Shown here: positions 28,544 to 37,772 of the stretch, piece by piece
Position numbering within the stretch: the stretch's first letter is position 1
Layout: each line of letters opens with the position of its first letter
Assembly (NCBI GenBank): GCA_035647615.1
Contig: DASRND010000011.1
Location: forward strand, 25,985 to 89,984
Reading direction: 5' to 3'
DNA from: Bacteroidales bacterium
Lineage (GTDB): Bacteria > Bacteroidota > Bacteroidia > Bacteroidales > 4484-276
Length of the DNA stretch: 64,000 nucleotides
Notes under the pieces: generated by a model
Told to the model about the DNA's origin: nothing
The model's input: only the letters and a program-made list of their open reading frames with translations
Database searches by the model: none
Program-made: the position numbers and the translations under genes

Positions 28544-30219
28544 CAGGCGGTAAGTTTTCGGTATTTCAGTCGCTTGGGGCCAATGTCGCCCAGGCGTTTC
28601 TTTTTATTTTCTTCGTATTCGGAGTAGCTGCCTTCAAAATACACCACTTGTGAGTCGCCTTCAAAAGCGAGGATATGCGTTGCGATCCGGTCGAGAAACC
28701 AGCGGTCGTGAGAGATCACCACGGCACAGCCGGCAAAGTTTTCGAGGCCTTCTTCCAGTGCGCGAAGCGTATTCACGTCGATATCGTTGGTAGGCTCGTC
28801 GAGCAGGAGCACGTTGGCTTCCTGGCGAAGCGTTAATGCGAGATGAAGGCGGTTGCGCTCACCTCCGGAGAGGATGCCGGTTTTTTTCTGCTGGTCGGCG
28901 CCATTAAAGTTGAAGCGTGCCACGTAGGCGCGTGAGTTCATCTCGCGGTTGCCCAGTTGTATGGTTTCATGGCCACCCGACACTACTTCCCAAACCGATT
29001 TTTCCGGGTCTATTTCGGCATGCGCCTGATCTACATAGCCCAGCTTTACCGTTTCGCCCACTTTAAAGGTTCCCTTGTCGGGATGTTCCTGCTCCATGAT
29101 CATGCGAAACAAAGTTGTTTTCCCGGCGCCATTCGGACCTATCACGCCAACGATGCCTGCCGGTGGTAAAGAAAAGTTCATATCTTCGAAGAGCAGCTTG
29201 TCGCCAAAAGCTTTTCTTACGTGGTCGACTTCTATTACGTTGTTTCCCAGGCGAGGACCGTTGGGGATGAATATCTCCAGGCGTTCTTCCTTTTGTTTTA
29301 CATCCTGACCCAGCATTTTCTCGTAAGCCGACAAACGGGCTTTGGATTTGGCGTGGCGGGCTGTGGGCGCCATGCGTACCCATTCCAGCTCTCGCTCCAG
29401 CGTTTTATGGCGTTTGCTTTCGGTTTTTTCTTCCTGTGCCAGGCGTTTGGTTTTTTGTTCGAGCCACGAGGTGTAGTTTCCTTTCCAGGGAATGCCCTCG
29501 CCGCGGTCGAGTTCCAGAATCCAGCCAGCCACGTTGTCGAGGAAATAGCGGTCGTGGGTCACGGCTATCACTGTGCCGGCGTACTGTTTCAGGTGCATCT
29601 CGAGCCATTCTATCGATTCGGCGTCGAGGTGGTTGGTAGGCTCGTCGAGCAACAAGATGTCTGGTTCCTGGAGCAACAAACGGCACAAAGCAACGCGGCG
29701 CCGTTCGCCTCCCGAAAGATTTTTTACGGGTGTGCTACCCTCGGGACAACGCAACGCATCCATAGCGCGTTCCAGACGGCTGTCGAGTTCCCAGGCATTT
29801 TTGTGATCAATCAGGTCGGTGAGTCGCCCCTGTTCAGCAATCAGGTCTTCCATCTCCTGGTCGCTCATGGGTTCGGAAAATTTTAGATTGACAGCTTCAT
29901 ATTTTTTAAGCAGATCCACCACTTCCTGCACGCCTTCTTCTACTATTTCTTTCACCGTTTTCGTGGCGTCAAGCTTCGGATCCTGCTCAAGCATGCCTAC
30001 CTCATAACCGGGCGAAAAAGCAATATTGCCCTGGTACGACGCCTCCGTTCCGGCGATAATGCGCAACAACGTCGACTTGCCTGAACCGTTCAGGCCGATG
30101 ATGCCGATTTTTGCGCCATAATAAAACGAAAGGTAGATGTCTTTGAGCACCTGTTTGTTGGGCGGAAATATCTTACCAATGCCCGACATAGAGAAAATTA
30201 TCTTGTTGTCGTCTGCCAT
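28543..30219 (-). CDS. ettA: ABC-F translation factor EttA
   Basis: 558 residues, the EttA length. Two ATP-binding cassettes: Walker A GLNGSGKSTLLRI and GPNGAGKTTLFRMI; signature LSGGERRRVALC and LSGGERNRLHLA; Walker B ILLLDEPTNHLD and VLLLDEPTNDID. The linker between them (the P-site tRNA interaction motif, ~245-320) includes LEWVRMAPTARHAKSKARL, typical of EttA. It acts at the ribosomal E site and gates the first peptide bond depending on ATP/ADP. It is first in a minus-strand operon with SatD (1-base overlap) and DUF3307. A possible -7 box TAATTTTG lies on the minus strand at 30261-30268. Confidence 0.96.
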   Translation of the reverse strand: MADDNKIIFSMSGIGKIFPPNKQVLKDIYLSFYYGAKIGIIGLNGSGKSTLLRIIAGTEASYQGNIAFSPGYEVGMLEQDPKLDATKTVKEIVEEGVQEVVDLLKKYEAVNLKFSEPMSDQEMEDLIAEQGRLTDLIDHKNAWELDSRLERAMDALRCPEGSTPVKNLSGGERRRVALCRLLLQEPDILLLDEPTNHLDAESIEWLEMHLKQYAGTVIAVTHDRYFLDNVAGWILELDRGEGIPWKGNYTSWLEQKTKRLAQEEKTESKRHKTLERELEWVRMAPTARHAKSKARLSAYEKMLGQDVKQKEERLEIFIPNGPRLGNNVIEVDHVRKAFGDKLLFEDMNFSLPPAGIVGVIGPNGAGKTTLFRMIMEQEHPDKGTFKVGETVKLGYVDQAHAEIDPEKSVWEVVSGGHETIQLGNREMNSRAYVARFNFNGADQQKKTGILSGGERNRLHLALTLRQEANVLLLDEPTNDIDVNTLRALEEGLENFAGCAVVISHDRWFLDRIATHILAFEGDSQVVYFEGSYSEYEENKKKRLGDIGPKRLKYRKLTA

Positions 30220-30309
30220 ATCTTTTTGTGTTGCTGGTTTTTAAATATTAAAATGAAAAGCAAAATTAGGCTTTTCGTTGTATTGTTGCGGGGATGTAAA
30301 TAAATAAGG

Positions 30310-30440
30310 TGGGAATTAAGCAGTCGGCAGGTCGCAGTCAGAAGCTGAATCCCTGCGCCTTGCTCCTTGCGCCCTGCGCCTTGCGCCCTGCGCCTTGCTC
30401 TTTGCGCCTTGCGCCCTGCGCCTTGCGTCTTGCGTCCCGT
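30310..30440. repeat. Degenerate GCGCCTTGC / GCGCCCTGC tandem tract
   Basis: About 90 bases of alternating GCGCCTTGC and GCGCCCTGC units (period 7-9), preceded by AGTCGGCAGGTCGCAGTCAG. It abuts the stop of the DUF481 gene. It is the reverse-strand form of the GCGCAAGGCGCAGG tracts at 50237 and 52842. No coding potential. Confidence 0.75.
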
Positions 30441-30441
30441 G

Positions 30442-31242
30442 CTAATTAAACTGAAACCGTATTCCGTTTTCCAGCGAAAGATCGAAGTTTTCTACTTTGG
30501 TAATGGGGCGGCTGATGTAGCGATAGGTAAAACGGGTAACCAAAAACAGGCGTTTGGCAATCTGAACCTCCAGCCCGGCTTCTGCCGAAATGCGATAGTC
30601 TCCAAAATCTTCCAGCGCAGGCTGATAATAAACCACGCCAGTGAGGTTTAGTTTTTTCTCAAGCATCCAATCGAAGCTAATAAAATTCGTGCTGCGCCAC
30701 AAATACAGCGCAACAATCTTTTCATCCAGATTATACTTCTCGGTTTCGTACATAATCCCCACACTTACATTCATATCAAAAGTATGGGTGCTGTCTTTGT
30801 GCGAGCTGGCCCGGATAAGTCCATATTTTATTCCTGTTCCTGCTAGATTGCGTGCGTTGAGGTCGATAAATTCGTCGTACTGACGCTGGACAAAAGCCTC
30901 CAGGCTAGTCCGTGGTGCGAAATTCCACATCGAACGCAGATGCACAAATCCCTGGTTCTCGATCTTTTTTTCGCTGCTGTTTTTGTATTCAAAATCGCCC
31001 ACAATAAAATAATCGAACGCATTACCATTGTAGTCGATGCGCCCGGTTCCTTTCAGGGCAGTATATTTTGTATTCCCGGCTTTAACTGACAGGGTGGTGG
31101 AGGCATTGTAAAGAAATCCTTTCTTTTCGTAATATTTCCGGTACTTCTCTGTATTGATCTGCGCCTCGACGGATAGCACCGGCAAAAATGCGATTAGAAA
31201 AAGAAAAAATGTCCGGTCTATTTTTCTCTTCAAAAAAATCAT
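30442..31242 (-). CDS. DUF481 outer membrane beta-barrel protein
   Basis: 266 residues with an N-terminal signal region (RTFFLFLIAFLPVLSVEAQ, cleaved near residue 27). The mature part matches DUF481 (YdiY-like): ALKGTGRIDYNGNAFDYFIVGDFEYKN-type strands, FVHLRSMWNFAPRTSLEAFVQ and FIDLNARNLAGTGIKYGLI. It ends in LENGIRFQFN, a barrel-type C-terminus. Probably a small outer membrane barrel. It starts 2 bases after the DUF308 stop, so the two are co-transcribed, with DUF308 first. Confidence 0.82.
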   Translation of the reverse strand: MIFLKRKIDRTFFLFLIAFLPVLSVEAQINTEKYRKYYEKKGFLYNASTTLSVKAGNTKYTALKGTGRIDYNGNAFDYFIVGDFEYKNSSEKKIENQGFVHLRSMWNFAPRTSLEAFVQRQYDEFIDLNARNLAGTGIKYGLIRASSHKDSTHTFDMNVSVGIMYETEKYNLDEKIVALYLWRSTNFISFDWMLEKKLNLTGVVYYQPALEDFGDYRISAEAGLEVQIAKRLFLVTRFTYRYISRPITKVENFDLSLENGIRFQFN

Positions 31243-31244
31243 AA

Positions 31245-31799
31245 CTAAACCAATTCTTCAGGTTTCGTTTCGTTAGCGCGTATCGAAACGGCAAAAAACA
31301 ACATAATGGCACCGAAAAATAAAGCCATCACACCAATGATGTAAACGAACGCAACGATCGATTCAAAAGGGTTGAAGAACAGCAGCAGTCCAAATACAAG
31401 CGTCACTACGCTGTTGATAATCATCAGTCGCCTGGAGGTGCCCGGCCTGATCATTTTCAGTGCTATGTAAAGTTGAACGGCACCAATCACCAAAGCCCAA
31501 ATACCAATGATGATGGCAAAAACTATGAGGCTCTGTTGTCTGTTGAAAATCACAAAAATACCGATGATCAGGCTCACCAGCGAATTGACAAGTGCAGAAA
31601 TATAGGGCCTTTCTTTGCGCATGTTGTGTATCGAAACGATGATGCCAATAATACCCGCCACCAATACCAGTGCGCCAAACCAAATGGCAACCACATGGAT
31701 GGTTTCTTTGGGCACGAAAAGGACAAGTACGCCGAAAAGCACTGCTACCACTCCATTGATGGCAAGTGTGAAACGGTAAGATTTTAATTTTTTTTCCAT
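31245..31799 (-). CDS. HdeD-like DUF308 membrane protein
   Basis: 184 residues with six hydrophobic helices in three pairs, the pattern of the DUF308/HdeD family (VLFGVLVLFVPKETIHVVAIWFGALVLVAGI, LIIGIFVIF, LVFGLLLFFNPFESIVAFVYIIGVMALFFGAI). Repeated NPFES / VPKET turns are typical. HdeD of E. coli is linked to acid resistance, but the molecular activity is unknown. Leads the DUF308-DUF481 pair. Confidence 0.85.
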   Translation of the reverse strand: MEKKLKSYRFTLAINGVVAVLFGVLVLFVPKETIHVVAIWFGALVLVAGIIGIIVSIHNMRKERPYISALVNSLVSLIIGIFVIFNRQQSLIVFAIIIGIWALVIGAVQLYIALKMIRPGTSRRLMIINSVVTLVFGLLLFFNPFESIVAFVYIIGVMALFFGAIMLFFAVSIRANETKPEELV

Positions 31800-31918
31800 T
31801 ATGAAAGATGTTTTAGTTTTAAAAATGGTTTGTTATTTTCATGTAAAAACGCCGAGTTTACCTTGTCTTATTGTGGCTTTCGTTCAAAATTTAATATTCA
31901 AAAATCTAATTCAATATT

Positions 31919-33142
31919 TCAAATCGTCCTTCGTCGTTCATTTGCATTCCCAGACGCACCGCCGTGCGTCTCTTCTTTCCTGCTTCCTTTCATAACCTTT
32001 GCCATTTCATCGGTGGCATTTTTCCAGTTGTAATTTTTAATGACGAAATCATATCCTGCCGCAGCAATTTTCCCGGCATAATCCCTGTCCTTTAGCAAAT
32101 TCAAAATATGCTTTGCATACTCCGCAGGTTTTTCGGCCACCAGTATTTCGTTGCCATCTTCGGCGCACAGGGCGCTGTTGGCAAGCGGGGAGGTGATGCA
32201 GGGTAGCCGCATCGACATGGCTTCGAGGAGTTTGTTTTGCAGTCCTGTGCCGATTTGCATGGGTGCCACAAAAATCCTGGCTTGCGCGTAGCAATCTCTA
32301 ATGTCGTCCACCCAGCCCGTCACCGTTACCTGTTCGCCGGCCAAATCCTGTACACGTTTGTCGGGTGTGGCACCGGCCAGCAACAGTCGTGCTGATGGCA
32401 TTTCCTGTTGCACCAGTGGCAGGATTTCATAAGCCAGATATTCGGCAGCATTCACATTGGGTGGATATCCCATGTTGCCAATAAAAACCAGATCGTAGGT
32501 TTTTGGTTTGTCGATGGGATGAAAAAAATCATGATCCACGCCGTTGGGAATGACATGGATCTCGGAATGACGCGGGTGCGGAATCAGCTCGCGGTCGGGG
32601 GCTGAGATAATTACTTTGTTGTCGAAGAGGTCGAAGAGTTCGTGCTCATAGCGTTTCAGGCGCTGGTATTCGAGACTGAACACAGGTCGAAGGTACCAGC
32701 TTACACGCGGGATGCGCCGTTTGATGCCCATCGAAAACACATCCTGATAATCGAGGGTTTTAGGAATTGGCTGGTGTGAAATGTAAGCTGCCACGCGCAG
32801 CAACTGGCAAAAGACATGATCGGGTTTCTCCTGGTGGATGACCTCATCAATCTGCCGATGGATGCGCCGGCTGTAGAAATATCCGGCCTGAAAAGGAATG
32901 CCGGAAAAGATGGCTTTGATGAGGTTGAGAAAAATCACAGGCTTGGTTAGCCGGAAAATATGGATGCGCTTACAAAATGGTTCCAGCTTTGCGATGGCAT
33001 CGGGGTGAACGTCCTCGTCGGCCAGGGCGCAAAGCACAATCTCAAAATGCGCCGACAAGTGCTTCAGATGATGGTAGGCGCGCAGTTTGTCGCCTTTTTC
33101 GAGTGGGTAAGGAACCCTGGGAAGTACAACGAGCAGTTTCAT
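31919..33142 (-). CDS. GT4-like glycosyltransferase
   Basis: 407 residues. GT-B fold: N-terminal MKLLVVLPRVPYPLEKGDKLRAYHHLKHL resembles the TIGR03087 type of sugar transferase. The donor-binding half has VIPNGVDHDFFHP, YDLVFIGNMGYPPNVNAA, VTGWVDDIRDCYAQARIFVAPMQIGTGLQNKLLEAM with the conserved acidic residue near the end. Cytosolic or peripheral, probably in surface polysaccharide synthesis; sugar unknown. The last ~20 residues are encoded by a short palindrome (31952-31971) and read ETHGGASGNANERR, so the true conserved C-terminus ends near KVMKGS. A second, related glycosyltransferase lies upstream. Confidence 0.88.
   Translation of the reverse strand: MKLLVVLPRVPYPLEKGDKLRAYHHLKHLSAHFEIVLCALADEDVHPDAIAKLEPFCKRIHIFRLTKPVIFLNLIKAIFSGIPFQAGYFYSRRIHRQIDEVIHQEKPDHVFCQLLRVAAYISHQPIPKTLDYQDVFSMGIKRRIPRVSWYLRPVFSLEYQRLKRYEHELFDLFDNKVIISAPDRELIPHPRHSEIHVIPNGVDHDFFHPIDKPKTYDLVFIGNMGYPPNVNAAEYLAYEILPLVQQEMPSARLLLAGATPDKRVQDLAGEQVTVTGWVDDIRDCYAQARIFVAPMQIGTGLQNKLLEAMSMRLPCITSPLANSALCAEDGNEILVAEKPAEYAKHILNLLKDRDYAGKIAAAGYDFVIKNYNWKNATDEMAKVMKGSRKEETHGGASGNANERRRTI
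31952..31971. repeat. AGACGCAC-CGCC-GTGCGTCT hairpin inside a CDS end
   Basis: A perfect 8-bp palindrome with a 4-base loop lies within the final codons of the glycosyltransferase and encodes ETHGGAS on the minus strand. It resembles dispersed palindromes in Bacteroidota intergenic DNA and may also act as a transcript-end structure. Confidence 0.75.
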
Positions 33143-33425
33143 GGGGCAAAAGTAAGAACTTCCGGCTGAAAATCAGCAAAACTAATTTGATCCATTTCAG
33201 GGGTTTTTGTCGTGGTTTTGTTTTGTAGATGATCGTCATTTTACTTTATCCACATTCCCAAAACATCTAAAGCCTTAGGTCGGGAAATTAGAAGCTCATT
33301 GCAGTGATCAACCGGAATTGCTTATTTGATTAATTTAGTGAACTAAACATTGGAAATCCTATAATGTCTGGTTCACAAATTCAAAAGAGGGATGTTTTAA
33401 GAGGTAAAATGATTTTGGATAATTC

Positions 33426-34622
33426 TCAAATCGTCCGATAAAACTCACTCAGCTTGCGCATCAGATCGGCATTATTGTGATGAAGATGGATGAGCTGACG
33501 GGCGTTATCGCCAAGCTGCCGGCAAAAGGCTGCATCCTCCACGCAGCGACTGATGGCTTCTGCAAAATCATCGGCAGTATCAGCTAGCATAATGTCCTTT
33601 GCATGCGTCACCCTGATGCCTTCGGCGCCAATGGTGGTGCTTACGATGGCTTTGCCCAGTGCCATTCCTTCGATGATTTTGATGCGGATGCCACTTCCCG
33701 AAAACAGCGGCACCACTTCTATGGCTTTGGAAGCAATAAAAATTGCGGCATCATCCACTTCGCCAACCACTTCCACATTTTCTGTATTCAAATTTAATAA
33801 CCAATCGGGCATGGCACGGCCGGCAACATAAAATTTTAGATCGGGAAATTGTGCATGCACTTTTGGCCACACCTCTTTTAGGAACCAACTCATGCCTTCC
33901 TCGTTGGGCATCCAGTTCATGGCGCCTATGTGAAATAGCGACGGAAATTCTTCGGTAACCTTTGGTGGTGTCAGATATTTTGAGGTGTCGATGCCAAAAG
34001 GAATATCCGTGACGGGCGTGGTGCAGGCAAATTTTGTGATAAAAGCGGCATCGGTGGACGTGATGGCTGCTATGCCATCATATTTTTGCAGCACCTTCAG
34101 CTCATAGCGTTTCAGTTTGGTAGCAAGATGTTTTAGGTAGATTTTTTTTAACGGATTGCTGGTGATGGCTGCCACGCGCTGCCAGATAAGATGTTCGATG
34201 TTGTGAGCGCGCAGTACAATTTTAGCTTTGGAATGCGCTCTGATTACCGGAAGATAAGGGCTTAGGTAGAGTGTTTCGCATTGCACGATGTCGTAGTTGT
34301 CGTTTTGTAATATTTCGATCAGCTTATCGCGAAAAGCGGCACTGATAAAGCGCTGCACGTGATAAGAAGCGTTGCTGAAAAGGTTAAGAAAAGCGTCAAC
34401 GGGTCGGATGGACAGATCGAGATACACGGTTTCTATTTGCGTCTTTTGCCGGTATTCCTGCGGAATTTTTTCGACATCCACCTGGTATTTGTTGGTGTTT
34501 ATGGCCAGCACTTTCACCTGATGGCCAGCGGCAGCCATGCCTTCTACCATGGCATTCATGGCAATGGGACCTCCTTCGCGGGGTGGCCAGGGCGATTTGT
34601 TGCACAGAAACAATATTTTCAT
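33426..34622 (-). CDS. GT4-like glycosyltransferase
   Basis: 398 residues. Opens MKILFLCNKSPWPPREGGPIAMNAMVEGMAAAGHQV, a GT-B acceptor domain with the Gly-rich first loop. The C-terminal half has FHIGAMNWMPNEEGMSWFLKEVWP, FYVAGRAMPDWL, VEVVGEVDDAAIFIASKAIEVVPLFSGSGIRIKIIEGMALGKAIVST. These are hallmarks of family 4 transferases using nucleotide sugars; EGMALG holds the catalytic-site acidic residue. Likely cytosolic, acting in surface glycan assembly. It precedes the other GT gene on the same strand with a 283-base spacer that shows no gene. Confidence 0.9.
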   Translation of the reverse strand: MKILFLCNKSPWPPREGGPIAMNAMVEGMAAAGHQVKVLAINTNKYQVDVEKIPQEYRQKTQIETVYLDLSIRPVDAFLNLFSNASYHVQRFISAAFRDKLIEILQNDNYDIVQCETLYLSPYLPVIRAHSKAKIVLRAHNIEHLIWQRVAAITSNPLKKIYLKHLATKLKRYELKVLQKYDGIAAITSTDAAFITKFACTTPVTDIPFGIDTSKYLTPPKVTEEFPSLFHIGAMNWMPNEEGMSWFLKEVWPKVHAQFPDLKFYVAGRAMPDWLLNLNTENVEVVGEVDDAAIFIASKAIEVVPLFSGSGIRIKIIEGMALGKAIVSTTIGAEGIRVTHAKDIMLADTADDFAEAISRCVEDAAFCRQLGDNARQLIHLHHNNADLMRKLSEFYRTI

Positions 34623-35010
34623 CTCAATAAAATTAAAATTTCCAAAGGTATTCGATATAATTTGCCATTATTGTCGGGTAACCATGATTTTCCAAAAATA
34701 GATTTCTCCCTCCAAATTTGCATTGCAAATTTTCCAGTCGAAATGACACGCTGTGTTATGGGTGGAAGGTTCGGGAGCGTAGCGCCCGAACCTTCCACCC
34801 CCTCTGCCCTTACCGATCGTGTCATTCCGATCCGCCAACTGGTCGGAGAGGAATCTATTGCATTCCAATTATTTACAAGAACTTGTCATTAATCGTAGCG
34901 CAGCGAAGAGTCCATTGTTTCAACCGGACGCCAATGATAATTTGCCCTCTGTTTAATTGTCTTCAAAAGTCATGGCTTATTTTAAACATCTCAGAAAATG
35001 AATAGGGTTA
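34623..35010. repeat. Gene-free spacer with nested palindrome
   Basis: Contains GGGTGGAAGGTTCGGG at 34760-34775 and its exact reverse complement at 34785-34800 around a 9-base loop (a 16-bp perfect stem). Outside these, AATGACACG (34742-34750) pairs with CGTGTCATT (34818-34826). The right flank reads CCGATCCGCCAACTGGTCGG and GAGGAATCTATTG. It looks like a dispersed Bacteroidota palindromic element. Nothing coding seen. Confidence 0.8.
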
Positions 35011-36453
35011 TTATTTTTGTTTTACAAAAAATAGCAGTTTGCGCACTATTTTACTCCAGGCTTCGGCATCGAGCAGAGGCGAGTCGGTGGTGGCTTTGTA
35101 GGTAAGGAAAATGCCAATGGGCAGCAATATCGCTGAAGCAAGCCACATCGCAATCTCAGGCTCGAGTATGCCGGCGCGCGCATATTTTTCGCCGGTGATG
35201 CTGATGATGTGATAGATTACAAAAAAGAGGATCGATACCACCACGGGCATGCCCAGCCCGCCTTTGCGGATGATGGCTCCCAGGGGCGCACCAATAAAAA
35301 ACAGAATCAGGCAGGCGATGGAGAGCGTGAATTTGCGGTGCCACTCGATGTCGTGCTTGCGGATGCGTTCGCGGCGCTTTTCAAAATCCGGGATGTTGAA
35401 TTCCAGGTTGGTTTTGGCCGAACGCGCCGATTGCAAGGCAAAGTCGAGCGCGGCTTTGCGTATGTTTTTGTCGACGCGCTCCAGGCGATAAACCGTGTCA
35501 GACAATGCTATCGCCGGCTTGAAGAGGATGGTATCGGTGGCAAGGCTATCGTAATGCGTATAATTTACAAAACGTTCATTGATAGATTTCAGGAGATTTT
35601 GCTGCCGCAGTATCAGCTCAGCCTGCAACGAGTCGCGGTAGGAGCTGAGTTGCTCCAGGTTCATCATTTGGTAGTTGTTGCGGAAAAGCTCTTCGTCGGT
35701 ACGACTCATGGAAGTGCCCAGACCGCTGAAGCGCCGTGTTTGCTCGCCAAATTTCATCTTCTGAAACGGCCGGCTGTTTTGATATCCCGCTCGGTTTGTT
35801 ATGTCTTCGTAATTGTAGCCATCGTAAAGATGAAAAAGCATGGTGCTCTTGTCGGGCGCTATTTCCATTTTGCCATGTTCGGCAGTAGTAAGTTTTATGT
35901 TGCCTTGCCTGTCGGAGTGGTTGTAGATCATCACATCGTGTATGGTGTTGTCGTCGTCATTTTTGTTGTTGATGCGGATGGTAAAACCTTCGAGACCATT
36001 ATAAAATACACCGTCTTTGATGTTTAGCGTAAGCTTGGTCTGCCTGACATCGTAAAGTAAAGCGTGAAATTTCAGATTGGCAATGGGCAGGACATTATTA
36101 GAAAACAAAAAGGCAGCTATGCTGATCACCACCGAAAGCATCACGAGTGGTTTCATGATGCGGCGCAACGAAATACCCGAAGCTTTCATGGCCACCAGCT
36201 CGTATTGCTCGCCCAGGTTTCCAAAAGTCATCAGCGACGAGAGCAAAATCGCCAGCGGCAGCGCAAGCGGCACAAAAGTGGACGAGGCATAAAAAAGCAA
36301 CTCACCGATGACGTACCACTCCAAGCCTTTGCCCACCAGCTCGTCGACATACTTCCACAGAAACTGCATCACCAATATGAACAGCGAGATGAAAAAGGTA
36401 AGCACCAGCGGCCCCAGATAGGATTTGATAACAAAAAGATCGAGTCGTTTCAC
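35011..36453 (-). CDS. LptF/LptG family permease
   Basis: 480 residues, YjgP/YjgQ family. Three hydrophobic helices at the N-terminus (LGPLVLTFFISLFILVMQFLW, ELLFYASSTFVPLALPLAILL, MLSVVISIAAFLFSNNVLPIANL), a periplasmic beta-jellyroll region (~130-390), and three helices at the C-terminus (FTLSIACLILFFIGAPLGAIIRKGGLGMPVVVS... and IAMWLASAILLPIGIFL). The GAPLGA.IRKGG motif is typical. It extracts lipopolysaccharide from the inner membrane with LptB and passes it to LptC/A. Which of LptF or LptG cannot be decided. Divergent from the GNAT-like gene. Confidence 0.92.
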   Translation of the reverse strand: MKRLDLFVIKSYLGPLVLTFFISLFILVMQFLWKYVDELVGKGLEWYVIGELLFYASSTFVPLALPLAILLSSLMTFGNLGEQYELVAMKASGISLRRIMKPLVMLSVVISIAAFLFSNNVLPIANLKFHALLYDVRQTKLTLNIKDGVFYNGLEGFTIRINNKNDDDNTIHDVMIYNHSDRQGNIKLTTAEHGKMEIAPDKSTMLFHLYDGYNYEDITNRAGYQNSRPFQKMKFGEQTRRFSGLGTSMSRTDEELFRNNYQMMNLEQLSSYRDSLQAELILRQQNLLKSINERFVNYTHYDSLATDTILFKPAIALSDTVYRLERVDKNIRKAALDFALQSARSAKTNLEFNIPDFEKRRERIRKHDIEWHRKFTLSIACLILFFIGAPLGAIIRKGGLGMPVVVSILFFVIYHIISITGEKYARAGILEPEIAMWLASAILLPIGIFLTYKATTDSPLLDAEAWSKIVRKLLFFVKQK

Positions 36454-36602
36454 AATAGCAGCCGTTATTGATAATGATGCAGCGCTCCTTTTATAGATGC
36501 GCGATGTGCGCTATGGTAACGACAAAATGCCGGGTTTGGTTTCCGCTAACGGCAAAAATTAATACGTTACTTTTGCTGTTCGCGATTTACAACACATTTT
36601 AC

Positions 36603-37772
36603 ATGATAAAAATTACAGAAGTAAAAAGCCGCATTGAGGCTGGAAGGTTTCGTGATGTGGCACGTCGTATCTATCGCAACGACAGCAACTGGATTGCTCC
36701 GCTCGACGACGACATAGAAGCTGTTTTCGATCCCGCGCGCAACGCGTACTTTGAATATGGCGAGGCCATCCGTTGGATTTTTACAAACCCACAGGGAATC
36801 GACATTGGGCGGGTGGCAGCTTTTGTTAATTACAAAAAAGCAAATACGTATGAGCAGCCCACTGGTGGCATGGGCTTTTTTGAATGTCCCGACGACAAAG
36901 CCCTGGCGGACACAATTTTCGATAAAGCACGCGAATGGCTTCAGGAGCGGGGAATGCAAGCTATGGATGGTCCGATAAACTTTGGCGAAAACGACAATTT
37001 CTGGGGCCTGCTCGTGGATGGCTTTATGCAGCAGAGCTATGGCATGAATTACAATCCTCCCTACTATCAGCACCTTTTCGAGTCGTATGGGTTTACAAAT
37101 TATTTCGAGCAGGTAACCAATCATCTCGACATGTCGGTGCCTTTTCCGGAGCGCTTCTGGAAAATTGCCGACTGGATCAGCCAGCGTCCCGGCATCAGCT
37201 TCGAGCATTTTGATTACAAAAAAGCTGACAAGTACATCAACGATATCAAGCAGGTGTATGACGAAGCGTGGGCTAACCACGAGCATTTTACGCCGCTCAA
37301 CGAGCTTGACATCAAAACCACACTCAAAAAAGCGCGTCCCATTCTTGATCCCGAAATCGTTTGGTTTGCCTATTTTGAAGGAAACCCCATTGCGTTTCTG
37401 GTCATGTTTCCCGATGCCAACCAGATCTTCAGGCATTTCAATGGCAAGCTCAACTGGTGGAACAAGCTGCGTTTTGTTTATTACAAAAAAAGAGGTGAGA
37501 TACAGCGCACACGCATCACGGTGATGGGCGTGGTGCCTAAGTTTCAGAAGCGCGGCATCGAGTCGGGTATCTTCCGGCAGTTGCGCGAAGTGTTCGATCA
37601 TCGCCCGCAATATCGCGAAGTAGAACTGTCGTGGGTGGGCGATTTCAACCCGCAGATGCAGGCAATCCATCAGGCTGTGGGAGGGACGTTTGGTAAAAAA
37701 CACATTACTTACCGTAAGCTTTTCGTGGAAGGTGCTGCACCACAACATGCCAAAACGCTGGGAAAAGAGTAA
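36603..37772 (+). CDS. GNAT-like acetyltransferase, YghO-type
   Basis: 389 residues from ATG 36603; the frame is open 135 bases further upstream, but MIKITEVKSRIEAGRF is the natural family start. Two GNAT-like halves: the first has IDIGRVAAFVNYKKA and GGMGFFECPDDKALADTIFDKAREWL, and MDGPINFGENDNFWGLLVDGF. The second has RTRITVMGVVPKFQKRGIESGIFRQLREVF, the acetyl-CoA-type V-x-x-x-Q/R-x-x-G-x-G/E loop. Similar proteins are annotated YghO-like N-acetyltransferases; substrate unknown. Cytosolic. Isolated, with a divergent LptF/G-family gene upstream and a long repeat spacer downstream. Confidence 0.8.
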   Translation: MIKITEVKSRIEAGRFRDVARRIYRNDSNWIAPLDDDIEAVFDPARNAYFEYGEAIRWIFTNPQGIDIGRVAAFVNYKKANTYEQPTGGMGFFECPDDKALADTIFDKAREWLQERGMQAMDGPINFGENDNFWGLLVDGFMQQSYGMNYNPPYYQHLFESYGFTNYFEQVTNHLDMSVPFPERFWKIADWISQRPGISFEHFDYKKADKYINDIKQVYDEAWANHEHFTPLNELDIKTTLKKARPILDPEIVWFAYFEGNPIAFLVMFPDANQIFRHFNGKLNWWNKLRFVYYKKRGEIQRTRITVMGVVPKFQKRGIESGIFRQLREVFDHRPQYREVELSWVGDFNPQMQAIHQAVGGTFGKKHITYRKLFVEGAAPQHAKTLGKE

